DNA of 64,000 nucleotides from Streptomyces sp. NBC_00078 (GCF_026343335.1 NZ_JAPELX010000001.1:7564001-7628000); one strand, 5' to 3'. Counted from the first letter of the stretch, positions 28,501 to 36,392 are shown. Notes: generated from the letters alone by a model not told the origin. Numbers and translations: made by a program.

Positions 28501-28730
28501 GTTTCGACCGCGCCCGCCCCCTCCTCCTCGCCGCCGACCTCCCGGCCTTCCGCCCCTGGCGCAACCACCTCAGCCACCCCCGCGGCCACGTCCAACTCCG
28601 CCTGGGCCGCGATGGCCTGTGGTACGCCTACGAGTCGGAACCGGGCCACGACGACTGGTGGCCACGCGGCACTCCCGGCCTCGACCCGGTCGGAGCCCTC
28701 ACCGGCCTCGGCGCCTCGCCCGACGCCTGA
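25557..28730 (+). CDS. SWIM zinc-finger protein with very long low-complexity N-terminal region
   Basis: A 1,057-residue protein translationally coupled to the upstream SNF2 helicase. The SWIM finger is C779-x-C781-x6-C788-x-H790 (CSCPDRGHPCKH), preceded by the conserved TWWGNAWV block near 665-672. SWIM fingers of this pair probably help the helicase bind DNA or a partner. Residues 1 to about 640 are low-complexity, rich in Ala, Gly, Ser, Pro and Glu, with a threefold ten-residue repeat near residue 63 (GEPAAGGGAE-like). This stretch is much longer than in the homologues I remember and is probably disordered. Confidence 0.85.
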   Translation: MTPGPADEARRALREARERAERGGVERRGEQGPERESGRKADAGQELVAGSGAGEELTVGKGAEGEPAAGGGAEGEPAAGGGAEGELTAARSARQESVTGRSQRQGSAEERSAGRGAVPVRHGERWPLTERTPELEHASETRGTREGGGARPADAARAALRRAIAERRAMGAADSDAAVGSSGGDESGGAASGGQAGTDGPAPAAGSGRRGPGGAMGEAVRAVSPDSTSGSSAPGVSDGDASGGVASGGGADAAGPARASVSTRRDVGSDAAAGTADTMTPDPVPNGAAGDSAEDASQGDMPGVVADVAADVDRPGERPGSSLIDASSAAARSALPESPGEASTSAWPNLPGTEPSSPVRYRSGEAPRSDLLDASGEAPSSVPLNRPGHAETPALPGLPNEAQASAPADLLAEASSSASPDRPGEEPPAVLPNPLADASVSDVSDPSNSPTEAPTSAPPAALPEVTDVRPEAEVGPRGGEADAEGGRPGDVAREALRAARARSRQAQDAERAAAEAGRRQRRPAGNRAQGDASRRAAGVQARELRELLADAFRMPSSAAEPDMAYDDNESAGRGSSDSEVSSTSRDRTGTAGLTGPSAEAHRPGAARTAQATATAQTVAQTPEESGPAALRASSMAAPSRDGELRRTFPAFPSRASPAPADARFAETWWGNAWVTALEEGALDAKRLARGRSYAEQGHVDAITVTPGLVLAYVQGSRPRPYRVQVRLRTLDDADWARFLDAAAERPGHIAALLDKELPQSLADCGVPLLPGPRDLDPHCSCPDRGHPCKHAAALCYQTARLLDADPFVLLLLRGRGERDLLDVLSRLSAARAARAAQEQEPAPLPGVRATEALAPRQLPLLPMPLPVPAHPEQPPVYPAAPGGPDPFALDQLATDAAARAHALLSTGRDPVAELTLWQDAVRLAAARPGSGLTAGTRAVYASLASAAGRTPAELARAVAAWRQGGAEGLAVLEDPWDPPAGRFDRARPLLLAADLPAFRPWRNHLSHPRGHVQLRLGRDGLWYAYESEPGHDDWWPRGTPGLDPVGALTGLGASPDA
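25743..25824 (+). repeat. 30-bp in-frame tandem repeat in SWIM gene
   Basis: Two almost identical 30-bp units (25743-25772 and 25773-25802, one difference) and a diverging third copy encode the AEGEPAAGGG repeat. The period is a multiple of three, so copy-number change would keep the frame. Confidence 0.85.
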
Positions 28731-28855
28731 CAGGGGCTCACGTTCCGCGGCAGGGCTGATTCCCACTGTGGCGTAGGCGTCACGATGAGCCACTACAATG
28801 CCGCGAGGTCACGGCACGACACAGCAACAAGCCGAAAACGAACGGTGGGAGAGGC

Positions 28856-29821
28856 ATGGCTACGGGGGGATGGGGGCCGGGTTCCGGCCCCGGGCAGCCT
28901 GGCGGCAACGGACCGGGAGGTCAGGGCTGGGGAGGTCCCTACGGACCACCGCAGGGCGGCCCCTACGGCCCTCCGCCACCGCAGCCGGGACCGTACCCGA
29001 ACCAGCCGCCGTACCCCTACGGCCCGCAACCCACGCCGCGCGCTCCCGCCCGGCGCAGCGGCGGCTGCCTGCGCTACGTCTCGCCGTTCTGGCTCGTCGC
29101 CGCCATCCTGCGCTCCGCGCACCGCGTCGCCACCAAGCTGTTCGTGCAGGAGGGCGACGGCCGGATAGAGGACCGCGCAGTGGACCGCGTTCAGCTGGCC
29201 CGCACGGTCCTCGGTGCCGCCGCCACGGTGGCCCTGGTCTTCGTCTACAACGTGAAGCCGGACCGCTGGTCGGACGCGGCGTACGGCAGCGCCGCCCAGA
29301 TGCTCGTCGCGCCGTTCGTGCTACTGGTCGCCGGTCCCCTGATCATCGTCGGATTCATCTACTACGCGCCCTCGCACCTGCGGCCGCACATGCGCTCCCG
29401 ACTGCGCGCTCCGCTCAAGGCGGTCGGCTGGTACGTGCTTTCGATCGTCGCCATGGGCGTGATCCTGTTCCCGGCGTCCCGGATCGGGACCGACGAGCGA
29501 CCCACCGTGTTGGAGTACGCGCTCCTCATCGCGGCGACGGCTGTGATCGTGTGGGGCATCCCCTTCTTCATCCTGGCGTCGCTGTACTCGGCCCGCAGCG
29601 CCTTCAACACTGCCCAGGTCCATCCGATGCTGCCGCCCGTGATCACCATGGCGCTGGTGTGGGTGTTCGCGGTGTTCAACGTGCTCGGCGACGGTCTGCC
29701 CGAGGGCCCGCCGGTCGTCCAGTACTGCTCCATGCTCGGCGGACCGCTGTCGGTGACTGCCGTATCGCTGTGGGAGATGCGGCGGATGCGAACCCGGTTC
29801 GGGGTCACCCTCCGCGCCTGA
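28856..29821 (+). CDS. Multi-pass membrane protein with Gly/Pro-rich N-terminus
   Basis: A 321-residue protein. Residues 1 to about 65 are a Gly-Pro-Tyr-rich cytoplasmic tail (GGPYGPPQGG-type repeats), followed by about five to six hydrophobic helices between 115 and 300 (VLGAAATVALVFVYNV, FVLLVAGPLIIVGFIYY, and others). The start is ATG 28856. No family recognised. It follows the SWIM gene by 125 bp and converges on a TetR gene. Confidence 0.75.
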   Translation: MATGGWGPGSGPGQPGGNGPGGQGWGGPYGPPQGGPYGPPPPQPGPYPNQPPYPYGPQPTPRAPARRSGGCLRYVSPFWLVAAILRSAHRVATKLFVQEGDGRIEDRAVDRVQLARTVLGAAATVALVFVYNVKPDRWSDAAYGSAAQMLVAPFVLLVAGPLIIVGFIYYAPSHLRPHMRSRLRAPLKAVGWYVLSIVAMGVILFPASRIGTDERPTVLEYALLIAATAVIVWGIPFFILASLYSARSAFNTAQVHPMLPPVITMALVWVFAVFNVLGDGLPEGPPVVQYCSMLGGPLSVTAVSLWEMRRMRTRFGVTLRA

Positions 29822-29869
29822 CCCGAACCGGACGCCACCGAGCCCCGGCAGGGCCCGCCCGGACCACCG

Positions 29870-30538
29870 CTAGCAGCCCCCGTCCGGTTCTTCGGACGGC
29901 GCCTTTTCGGACGGCGGCCGGATCAGCGTCCCGATGCCGGCGCAGAGCAGGTCCAGGCTGCGGGTGAACTTCTCGTCCGGCCCGTGTGCGGCCGAGGCGC
30001 TCACCGTCCGCGGGAAGCTCCGGTGGAGGGCGGCGACGTCCTCGGCGGTGACCGGCATCGCGGGTGGATCGCTCTGCTCCTGGAGCACGTAGCCGGTGAC
30101 GTGGCTGAGCACGGTGTCGGCGGCGGTGCCGCAGTCCTCCGGGGGCACACCGGCCTCGGCAAGGGTGGCGAGCAGGCGTTCCATCAGCGAGAGCGCGCCG
30201 GGGCTGAGGGTCTTCGGGCTGCCGGCGAGCATGATCGCCCCGCCGGGGTGCTGCCGGATGCTCTGCCGCAGGGCGACGGCCTGCGCCGTGACCCGCGCCG
30301 GCCAGCCTGCCTGCGCGGGCAGTCCGGCCAGGGCGGCGGTGCCGGCCTCGTACGCCTGCCGGACCACTCGGTCGGCCATCAGCTGGAGCAGCGCGGCCTT
30401 GCTGGGCACGTGGTAGTAGAGGCTGCCGGCGTGCACGTCGAGCCGGTCCGCGACCTGACGCACGGAGAAGCCGTGGTAACCGGTCTGGGCGAACACTGCC
30501 ATCCCCGCGTCGATGATCCGGTCTGCCGTCAGCTTCAC
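29870..30538 (-). CDS. TetR/AcrR family regulator
   Basis: A 222-residue TetR protein. The HTH is clear at residues about 9-55 (DAGMAVFAQTGYHGFSVRQVADRLDVHAGSLYYHVPSK, spread over helices 1-3). The start is GTG 30538. It is divergent from a rhomboid-like membrane gene, and the 103-bp spacer contains a perfect 17-bp palindrome, almost certainly its operator. The ligand is unknown. Confidence 0.9.
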   Translation of the reverse strand: MKLTADRIIDAGMAVFAQTGYHGFSVRQVADRLDVHAGSLYYHVPSKAALLQLMADRVVRQAYEAGTAALAGLPAQAGWPARVTAQAVALRQSIRQHPGGAIMLAGSPKTLSPGALSLMERLLATLAEAGVPPEDCGTAADTVLSHVTGYVLQEQSDPPAMPVTAEDVAALHRSFPRTVSASAAHGPDEKFTRSLDLLCAGIGTLIRPPSEKAPSEEPDGGC

Positions 30539-30566
30539 GGCCGCAGTCTAGCGAGCCGCACCGGCA

Positions 30567-30583
30567 TTCAAACACTGTTTGAA
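30567..30583. promoter_or_regulatory. TetR-type operator, perfect 8-1-8 palindrome
   Basis: TTCAAACACTGTTTGAA has 8-bp arms around one central base and lies 28 bp from the TetR start and 58 bp from the rhomboid-like start. It fits autorepression plus control of the divergent gene. Confidence 0.75.
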
Positions 30584-30641
30584 AATCCCCCGGGTCGCGC
30601 TAACGTCATGATCAGCAAAATCGCACACGGCTCGGAGGGGG

Positions 30642-31460
30642 GTGGTGACGATGGACATCCTGCTGTTCAACGTGACCACGGCGGCACTGATGGTGCTGAT
30701 GTTCAACGGCGGTCTGGCCCTGGTAGGCCAGAGCACACTGGGCCGGCGGAGGATCCCCTGGGCGGCCGTCGGCCTGACCGGGCTCGCGCTCGCCGGGGTG
30801 GCCCTCCAGCTCTGCTGGTCGGGGGCGATGGGCGCGCTCGACGCGGACCCGTCGAAGTCCGGCTGGTGGCGCGTGGTCACCTCGGTCTTCATGCAGAACG
30901 GCGGCTTCGGCGGGGCGGCCTGGAACATCGCGACCCTTGCCGCCGTCGCGGCCTTCGCCGACTGGTTCTGGGGTGCGCCGCTGACGCTCGGCCTGTTCGC
31001 CGCGGGCATCCTGCTGCCGGAGCAGATCGACAAACTGTGGGGCCAGACCTCCCACAGCACCGATCCCCGCAACTTCGCCGGCAGCTCCGGCGCCACCTAC
31101 TTCCTGGGCGCGACGCTGGCCGTGGCCCTGCTGCTGCGCGGCGGCGCCGATGAGAACTCCGGCAGGGCCGCCGGCCAGAGCGCCGACGAGGGCTCCGACG
31201 ACCAGGGTGCGGACCACGGCAAGGCCGTCCGCAAGAACCGGCTGCTCGCGCTCGGCGTGCCGGTGCTCGGGCTGGCGATGTGGTTCGCGCAGGAGAACGG
31301 GCACGGGCTGGTCTCCTGCTACGGCTTCGCCCTCGGCGCACTCGCCTGGGCCGTCTTCCGCACCGTCCTGCACCCGGACCGCGACCTCCGGCAGCCGCCG
31401 CGCACGACGGTCGCCTCGCTGACGGCTCTCGTCGGCCGGCGGACCCGCAGCGCCGACTAG
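30642..31460 (+). CDS. Rhomboid-like membrane protein
   Basis: A 272-residue protein with about six hydrophobic helices. The pattern resembles rhomboid intramembrane serine proteases: WWRVVTSVFMQNGG with WR at 76-77 and a downstream Asn (AAWN, 95), a GxSG box GSSGA at 147-151 (Ser149), and a helix with His221 followed by GFALG. The oxyanion His of loop/TM2 is replaced (MQNGG), so activity is uncertain. A hydrophilic Asp/Gly-rich loop (about 167-197) separates the Ser and His helices. GGAGG sits just before the GTG start. It is divergently controlled by the TetR gene, and its stop codon TAG abuts an IS remnant. Confidence 0.55.
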   Translation: MVTMDILLFNVTTAALMVLMFNGGLALVGQSTLGRRRIPWAAVGLTGLALAGVALQLCWSGAMGALDADPSKSGWWRVVTSVFMQNGGFGGAAWNIATLAAVAAFADWFWGAPLTLGLFAAGILLPEQIDKLWGQTSHSTDPRNFAGSSGATYFLGATLAVALLLRGGADENSGRAAGQSADEGSDDQGADHGKAVRKNRLLALGVPVLGLAMWFAQENGHGLVSCYGFALGALAWAVFRTVLHPDRDLRQPPRTTVASLTALVGRRTRSAD

Positions 31461-31581
31461 TGCCTGTGCTGAGTTGAGGTCACGGGAGGGCTGGAAGGCT
31501 GCGTATCCAGAGGGTGGACCCGCGCAGGTGGAGTCCTGCGGCGTAGCTCTCGGGTGTCTTGTCAAGGCGGGTGGCCAGCCC
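31461..31581 (+). mobile_element. Truncated IS5-type element end
   Basis: About 113 bp (31469-31581) match 37745-37857, the transposase 3' end and terminal repeat of the IS5-type element, with about five differences. Similarity stops abruptly at 31581. It begins right after CTAG at 31457-31460, the same target tetranucleotide that flanks the complete element. The copy is a stub and cannot move by itself. Confidence 0.85.
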
Positions 31582-31741
31582 TGAGGCGGCCTTCGAGACG
31601 CGCGCCGTGTCGCCGGTGCACGCGGAGGTCACCAAAACGCCTCCGCGAACTCTGCGTCGCGGGGACGGAGGCGTACCGGCTCGACATGGTCGCGGGAAGG
31701 GGCTCCCCGCGGCGCCTTGAGGAAACGACGCGTGCCGACGG
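31582..31741. other. Junction sequence after IS stub
   Basis: No gene recognised. The segment links the broken IS end to the TetR gene and may contain its terminator region; nothing further is identifiable. Confidence 0.3.
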
Positions 31742-32434
31742 TCAGGCGCCGCAGGCCCCGTTTCCGCCGAGGCTGGTCATGGCGCGGTACAGCTGCTCCC
31801 CGGTGAGCGGCGGTGCCGGCAGCGGGTGGGCGCGGTCGGTTCGGAAGCCGTCGAGCAGAAGGTAAAGGTGGCGGCGCCAGGCGTCCGGGGCGATGGCGTG
31901 GGTGGCCTCGGTGACGCGGCTGTGCGACCAGATGACGAAGGCAAGGTCCTCGGCGGTGAGGTCGGGGCGCAGGCTGCCCTGCTCCTGCGCACGCTCGACG
32001 ATGTGTACACCGAGTTCGCGGATGCGGGTCTGGGCGCCCGCCAGGCAGGCGCTCTCCGGCAACCGTATGGAGGCCAGGTCGTTGAATCCCCGGTCCTGTG
32101 ACTGGAGTTCGCACATGGTCTCCAGGAAGTGGCACAGCCCAGCCCAGGCGTCGTCCATGGTGACGGCCTTCTCGGCGGCCTCCCGCCAGGCGGCCAGCTT
32201 CCCGGCGAAGGTTGCCTGCACCAGGTCCAGTCGGGTGGGGAAGTGCCGGTACAGCGTGCCGATGGCCAGCCCGGCCCGCTTGGCCACCTGCTCCAGGGGT
32301 GCCTCCAGGCCCTGCTCGGCGAAGCAGGAGCGGGCCGCGGTGAGCAGGGCCTCGCGATTGCGCTGCGCGTCGCGCCGCAGGGGGCGGACAGGGGCCGGGT
32401 TCCCGGCGGAGGCGGACGGACGGTCGATGGCCAT
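31742..32434 (-). CDS. TetR family regulator
   Basis: A 230-residue TetR protein. The HTH is at residues about 25-70 (RNREALLTAARSCFAEQGL, LEQVAKRAGLAIGTLYRHFP). It starts MAIDRPSASAG. It is divergent from an SDR-like gene; the spacer holds an 11-bp inverted repeat (32463-32496) that probably serves as its operator and overlaps the likely promoter. Confidence 0.9.
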   Translation of the reverse strand: MAIDRPSASAGNPAPVRPLRRDAQRNREALLTAARSCFAEQGLEAPLEQVAKRAGLAIGTLYRHFPTRLDLVQATFAGKLAAWREAAEKAVTMDDAWAGLCHFLETMCELQSQDRGFNDLASIRLPESACLAGAQTRIRELGVHIVERAQEQGSLRPDLTAEDLAFVIWSHSRVTEATHAIAPDAWRRHLYLLLDGFRTDRAHPLPAPPLTGEQLYRAMTSLGGNGACGA

Positions 32435-32462
32435 GTCACTCAGGCTACCAACCGGAGGGATA

Positions 32463-32496
32463 CCTCATGTTCTCTGCTACGCTCCAGAACGTGAGG
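32463..32496. promoter_or_regulatory. Putative TetR operator upstream of SDR-like gene
   Basis: CCTCATGTTCT and AGAACGTGAGG form 11-bp inverted arms with one mismatch and a 12-nt spacer containing a TACGCT -10-like box. Confidence 0.55.
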
Positions 32497-32582
32497 CTGC
32501 CCTCGACTTTCAGTCCTGATCGCTGTCGGGGCGGGAGGTGCCCCTCATAGATCCGGCCCGTCCGACCACAGGAGCACCATCC

Positions 32583-33254
32583 ATGCCCGTCATCGCCGTC
32601 ATCGGGGCAGGTCCCGGCCTGGGCCTGTCCATCGCCCGCCGCTTCGGAAGGGAGGGCTTCCAGGTCGCCCTGGTCTCCCGGACCCAGGACAAGCTCGACG
32701 CGCTCGCCGCGCGGCTCGCCGAGGAGGGCATCGAGGCCGCGGGCTTCGCCGCGGACGTGACGCGTCCCGACTCGCTGCAGTCGGCGCTCGCCGCGGTCGC
32801 CGACCGGTTCGGGGCCGTCGACGTACTGGAGTACTCGCCCGCCGACCCCACGTTCGCCGGCGCCGCCGTCGTCGACGCTACGGCGCAGGACCTCCACAAG
32901 CAGCTTGACTACTACCTGTACGGAGCGGTCGCCGCGGTCCGTCAGGTGCTGCCCGCCATGCTCGAACGCGGCAGTGGCACCCTGCTGTTCTCCACGGGCG
33001 CCTCCTCGGTCCGGCCGAGCGGCGGCGCGTTCGGCAGCATTGGCGTCGCGGCGGCGGCCCTGCGTAACTACGCCATGGCCCTGGGTATCGACCTCGCCGA
33101 GCGCGGAGTGCACGCCGCGCACGTGGCGATCGGGGTGTTCATCGGCGGCGGTCCCGGCACCGAGCCCGAGACCATCGCCGAGCACTACTGGGACGCGTAC
33201 ACCAAGCGCGACCAGGCCGAGATCGTCCACACCGTCCCCGGCGGCATCCGGTGA
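32583..33254 (+). CDS. Atypical SDR-family protein lacking the catalytic Tyr/Lys
   Basis: A 223-residue Rossmann protein with GAGPGLGLSIAR (residues 8-19) and ALVSRTQDKL, as in SDRs. The serine strand STGASS is present, but where the YxxxK motif belongs the sequence reads AFGSIGVAAAALRNYA, so both active-site Tyr and Lys are missing. It may be a non-catalytic or altered SDR. ATG 32583 is used because it starts directly before the Rossmann fold. Divergent from and probably controlled by the TetR gene. Confidence 0.7.
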   Translation: MPVIAVIGAGPGLGLSIARRFGREGFQVALVSRTQDKLDALAARLAEEGIEAAGFAADVTRPDSLQSALAAVADRFGAVDVLEYSPADPTFAGAAVVDATAQDLHKQLDYYLYGAVAAVRQVLPAMLERGSGTLLFSTGASSVRPSGGAFGSIGVAAAALRNYAMALGIDLAERGVHAAHVAIGVFIGGGPGTEPETIAEHYWDAYTKRDQAEIVHTVPGGIR

Positions 33255-33466
33255 GCACCTCCGGCACACCCGCGGCGAACACGGCCAGGCCCCCCTTGGT
33301 GAACACCTGAAATGCTTACCGAATCGGCGATGCGGAACCCTTCCCGCGGCAGTCTGGCCGCGCAAGGTGCGCACCGGGATCTGTAGCCACTCCGCAGCGT
33401 CTTCCGCCTTGAGCAAACGAGGCGAATCGCGAGGCACGCGACCTACAAGCTCACCCAGCGCGTAAG

Positions 33467-35058
33467 CTTGTTCTTTATCTACCAAGATCTTCCAGGCTTG
33501 CCGATGGCCTTGAGGGTCTCCGGGCGTTTGACGGTCTTGCCGACGTCGTAGCGGGGTGCCCGGTGTTTGTTCTTGGCGCCGGGTGGCCGTCCGGGGCCTG
33601 CGCCTCTGGGTTTGGGAACTCGGGTCGGGCAGGCGAGGTGGGCGCGGATGTTCCTGAACCCCCGTCGGACCCGGGCCGGGGTGAGCCGGTAGAGGGTGGC
33701 GGGTTTCTCCCAGGGCCGGCGGAGGTCTTCGGCGAGGGGCCGGGCGAGCCGGAGCTGGGTGTGGGCGACGATCAGGAGCCAGGTCCAGCGGTCCGCAGCC
33801 TCGGGAGTACGGAGTTTCGGGGTGGTCCAGCCGAGGGTCTGTTTCGCGAAGCGGAAGGTGTGCTCCAGGTCGAAGCGGCGGAGAAATGCCTGCCAGAAAC
33901 GGTCCACGTCGTCCGGGGTCGCACCGGTCTTCGAGGACCATAACCACACCGGCGGGGCGTCCCGGTCCTTCGACAGGTGCTCGACCTTCAGTCGGATCAA
34001 CGTGCCCTCGACCAAGGGCAGTTCGCCGTCGTGGTCGAGCCATGAGGAGCGGTGGGTGAGCCGGGGGTGGACCCGGTCCCACGCCTGGGTTTCGGCCTTG
34101 CCGTAGTTGCTGGTGTCCGTGACCGTGGTGATCGCGGGCTCGGGCCGCGTCTCCGGCTTGGTGAAGCGGAACTCCGGGCCGTGCTTGGGTGGCCGGCCAT
34201 TTGTCCCCGGTCGGCGGGGCGGCTTCGGCAACCGCATGACCCGGTCGGACCGCACTCTGCCGACCAGTTCGACGGGCAGGTCACGCAGGACCCAGGCCAG
34301 GCGGGTGACGTCGTAGCCGGCGTCGCTGACGATCACGATATGCGGGTCCCCGGTCTGCCACTGGCCCGCGGTGACGAGCCGCTCCACGACGCCCTGCAGT
34401 TGAGCGGCGGTGATCGCGGTCGCGTCGTCCGCCGGGCCGAGCCGGGCCACGTCCAGGATCGCGGTCCAGGACGTGGCGCCCGGCTCCAGCACGGCCACGA
34501 AGGAGTAGGGCCAGCCCGGAATGAACTGCGACGCCGTCTTCGCGCGGCCGTATACGTGGCAGAACAGCCGCTCGGCCGAGCACGGCGCGTCCGAACGGAG
34601 CCACGGCGAGACATCGACGGCAAGGACCAGGCGCCCGCCGTCGAAACGTGGCAGCGACAGCCGGGCCAGCACGGTCCGCAGCCGGCCGATGTCGATCCGG
34701 CCGTGGTTCAGACCGCCGTACATCGCTCCATGCCCACGACGATGCTCGGGCAGCAGCGTCAGATCCACCGGGGACTTCACCGCCCCCTCCGCACACAGCA
34801 CCGCGTCGGTGAGTTCGAACAACTCGTCGCGCCGAGCGGTCAGACACTCGTAGAACTCGCCCCGGAAGCGTGACGCTTCCGCGAACGCTTCCCTCCGGAC
34901 AGCATCAGGCAGCAGACTCACCCTCACGGCCTTCTTCTTGGTCACGTGCACCTTGGTCGGAGCACAGGATCAGACGAAGGCCGCCCCCACGTCCGGTGAA
35001 TCCCCAGGTGAGCGACCCAGTTCGAGACACCGTTCGAGACCGGAAGAAAAAGAACAAG
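33467..35058 (-). mobile_element. Insertion sequence (1,592 bp) with GTAAG target duplication
   Basis: Terminal inverted repeats CTTGTTCTTTATC (33467-33479) and GAAAAAGAACAAG (35046-35058) differ at one position. GTAAG is present directly outside both ends (33462-33466 and 35059-35063), as a 5-bp target duplication. The single gene inside is a DDE transposase. Confidence 0.85.
33479..34951 (-). CDS. DDE transposase of the 1.59-kb IS (IS701/IS4-like)
   Basis: A 490-residue transposase filling almost all of the element. Acidic residues in transposase-like settings are LAVDVSPWLR (first Asp), VIVSDAGYDVTRLAWVL (second Asp) and FDLEHTFRFAKQTLGW (Glu). It appears intact, and its stop codon lies at the inner edge of the left inverted repeat. 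GTG 34951 or 34945 can serve as start. IS701-type assignment is by overall resemblance only. Confidence 0.8.
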   Translation of the reverse strand: MHVTKKKAVRVSLLPDAVRREAFAEASRFRGEFYECLTARRDELFELTDAVLCAEGAVKSPVDLTLLPEHRRGHGAMYGGLNHGRIDIGRLRTVLARLSLPRFDGGRLVLAVDVSPWLRSDAPCSAERLFCHVYGRAKTASQFIPGWPYSFVAVLEPGATSWTAILDVARLGPADDATAITAAQLQGVVERLVTAGQWQTGDPHIVIVSDAGYDVTRLAWVLRDLPVELVGRVRSDRVMRLPKPPRRPGTNGRPPKHGPEFRFTKPETRPEPAITTVTDTSNYGKAETQAWDRVHPRLTHRSSWLDHDGELPLVEGTLIRLKVEHLSKDRDAPPVWLWSSKTGATPDDVDRFWQAFLRRFDLEHTFRFAKQTLGWTTPKLRTPEAADRWTWLLIVAHTQLRLARPLAEDLRRPWEKPATLYRLTPARVRRGFRNIRAHLACPTRVPKPRGAGPGRPPGAKNKHRAPRYDVGKTVKRPETLKAIGKPGRSW

Positions 35059-35100
35059 GTAAGCAACGGTTTCCAAAGCGGCAACCGCCTCCGCCCGCAC

Positions 35101-35297
35101 TGAAGTTCACAACACCGGCTCGATGTGCTGTCACGGGGCTGAGGCGGAACTGCTCGAGGTGCGACCCGCTTCGGTGGAACACGGGTCGGACGTGGCGGCG
35201 GCCAGCACGCCAGGTCCGACCCGTGCCTGGCGGTCACCGGGCGGATGGCCCGCCAGGCCGTCGCTGGACCGCAGCGCCGACCGCGACGCGGGACCAG
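35101..35297. other. Gap between IS and amidohydrolase
   Basis: No gene recognised. It belongs to the region upstream of the disrupted excisionase-like gene. Confidence 0.3.
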
Positions 35298-36302
35298 TCA
35301 CTGGATTCGGTCGAGCCCGAGCAGCTTGTCGGCGTTGCCGTGGGCGATCTTGTCCTTGTCTTCGTCGGACAGGTCCGAATCGGCCAGAAACGGCACGGCA
35401 CCCTCGTTGCCGATCATCGGGAAGTCCACGGCGTGGATGATCCGATCCACGCCCACGGTGTCGACGCAGTAGCGCAGCTGAGCCTGACTGAACATCCCGC
35501 TGGGCGTGATGAACACGTTGTCCCGGAAGTACTCCCGGAAGGTCCGGTCAAGCCTGGTCAACCGCTGGGGCAGGGCCTCGTCCAGCCGGTCGAGGTAGAA
35601 CGGGATGGACTCGCCCCAGTGACCGAGGACGAACTGCAGATCCGGGTAGCGGTCCAGCACTCCAGCCAGGGTCAGGTGCAGGAAGTGCACGGCCGTCTCC
35701 TGGTGCCACCCCCACGAGGCCGTCCGGAAGAACGTGGACACCCCGGGTGAGAGCTGGCCGGCGTAGTTGGCGTCGCTGACCGCCAGTGGTGGCGGGGCCG
35801 GGTGCAGGTAGATCGGCACGTTCAGCTCGCTCGCGGCGCGCAGAATCGGGTCGAACCGGGGCTCGTCCAGGAACTCGCCGTCGGTGCGGCCCATGATCAT
35901 GGTGCCCACGAAACCCAGTTCACGGACGCAGCGGCGCAGCTCGTCGGCCGCCGCGCCGGGCACGGCCGTGGGCAGGGTGGCGAACGCGGCGAACCGGCCC
36001 GGGTAAGCCTTGACCGCCTCGGCCGCGGTGTCGTTGGCCGCCTTGGTCAGCCCTGGTGCCACGTCGGCGGGCAGGAACGTGTTCTGGCAGGAGAGCACCT
36101 GCGTGGTGATGCCGTTGCGGTCCATGTCGGCGATCCGGGCGGCACCGATGTCCGGCAGCAGGTGCCTCCGCTCGGTGTAGGGCACCCCGGCGCTCGCGTC
36201 GAACGCGGCCGCGTAGCCGGGGACGAGTTCGGTCATGCCCGGCGCGCTGGCGGCGGACACCGCCGGGTCGGACCAGTGTTCTTCGAGCGTGACGATCCGC
36301 AT
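35298..36302 (-). CDS. Amidohydrolase family protein (ACMSD / resorcylate decarboxylase-like)
   Basis: A 334-residue amidohydrolase-2 protein. The N-terminal metal motif is EEHW (residues 7-10) as in gamma-resorcylate or dihydroxybenzoate decarboxylases rather than HxH. Other ligands fit YLHPAPPP (about 167-174), VLGHWGES (about 228-235) and HAVDFPMIG (Asp). It may decarboxylate an aromatic acid without oxidation. It is divergent from a LysR regulator, a usual arrangement for aromatic catabolism. Confidence 0.82.
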   Translation of the reverse strand: MRIVTLEEHWSDPAVSAASAPGMTELVPGYAAAFDASAGVPYTERRHLLPDIGAARIADMDRNGITTQVLSCQNTFLPADVAPGLTKAANDTAAEAVKAYPGRFAAFATLPTAVPGAAADELRRCVRELGFVGTMIMGRTDGEFLDEPRFDPILRAASELNVPIYLHPAPPPLAVSDANYAGQLSPGVSTFFRTASWGWHQETAVHFLHLTLAGVLDRYPDLQFVLGHWGESIPFYLDRLDEALPQRLTRLDRTFREYFRDNVFITPSGMFSQAQLRYCVDTVGVDRIIHAVDFPMIGNEGAVPFLADSDLSDEDKDKIAHGNADKLLGLDRIQ

Positions 36303-36392
36303 CGCTCTCCCTGCTCGTCAACGATCTTCGGTTGGCACCTCCACGATGGCCCCGGCAGCCGATAAGCTCAAACACTTGTTGCTGATGCTGCG

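Larger units (their letters stand above)
33270..35100 (-). pseudogene. Excisionase-like HTH gene split by an insertion sequence
   Basis: Removing the 1,592-bp IS and one GTAAG copy rejoins a minus-strand frame that starts at GTG 35100 and contains SPRLLKAEDAAEWLQIPVRT then LRGQTAAGRVPHRRFGKHFR. This is the MerR-like HTH of phage or plasmid excisionases. Codons 1-14 lie at 35059-35100 and the rest from 33461 downward. After GKHFR the frame drifts without a proper end, so the gene was probably already damaged or is truncated. It indicates a former integrative element. Confidence 0.6.

Noticed and set aside
26295-28793. Long minus-strand open frame of more than 800 codons
   Set aside because: It is the antisense of the SWIM gene; long antisense frames are normal in such GC-rich coding DNA, and its sequence is low-complexity Arg/Gly.
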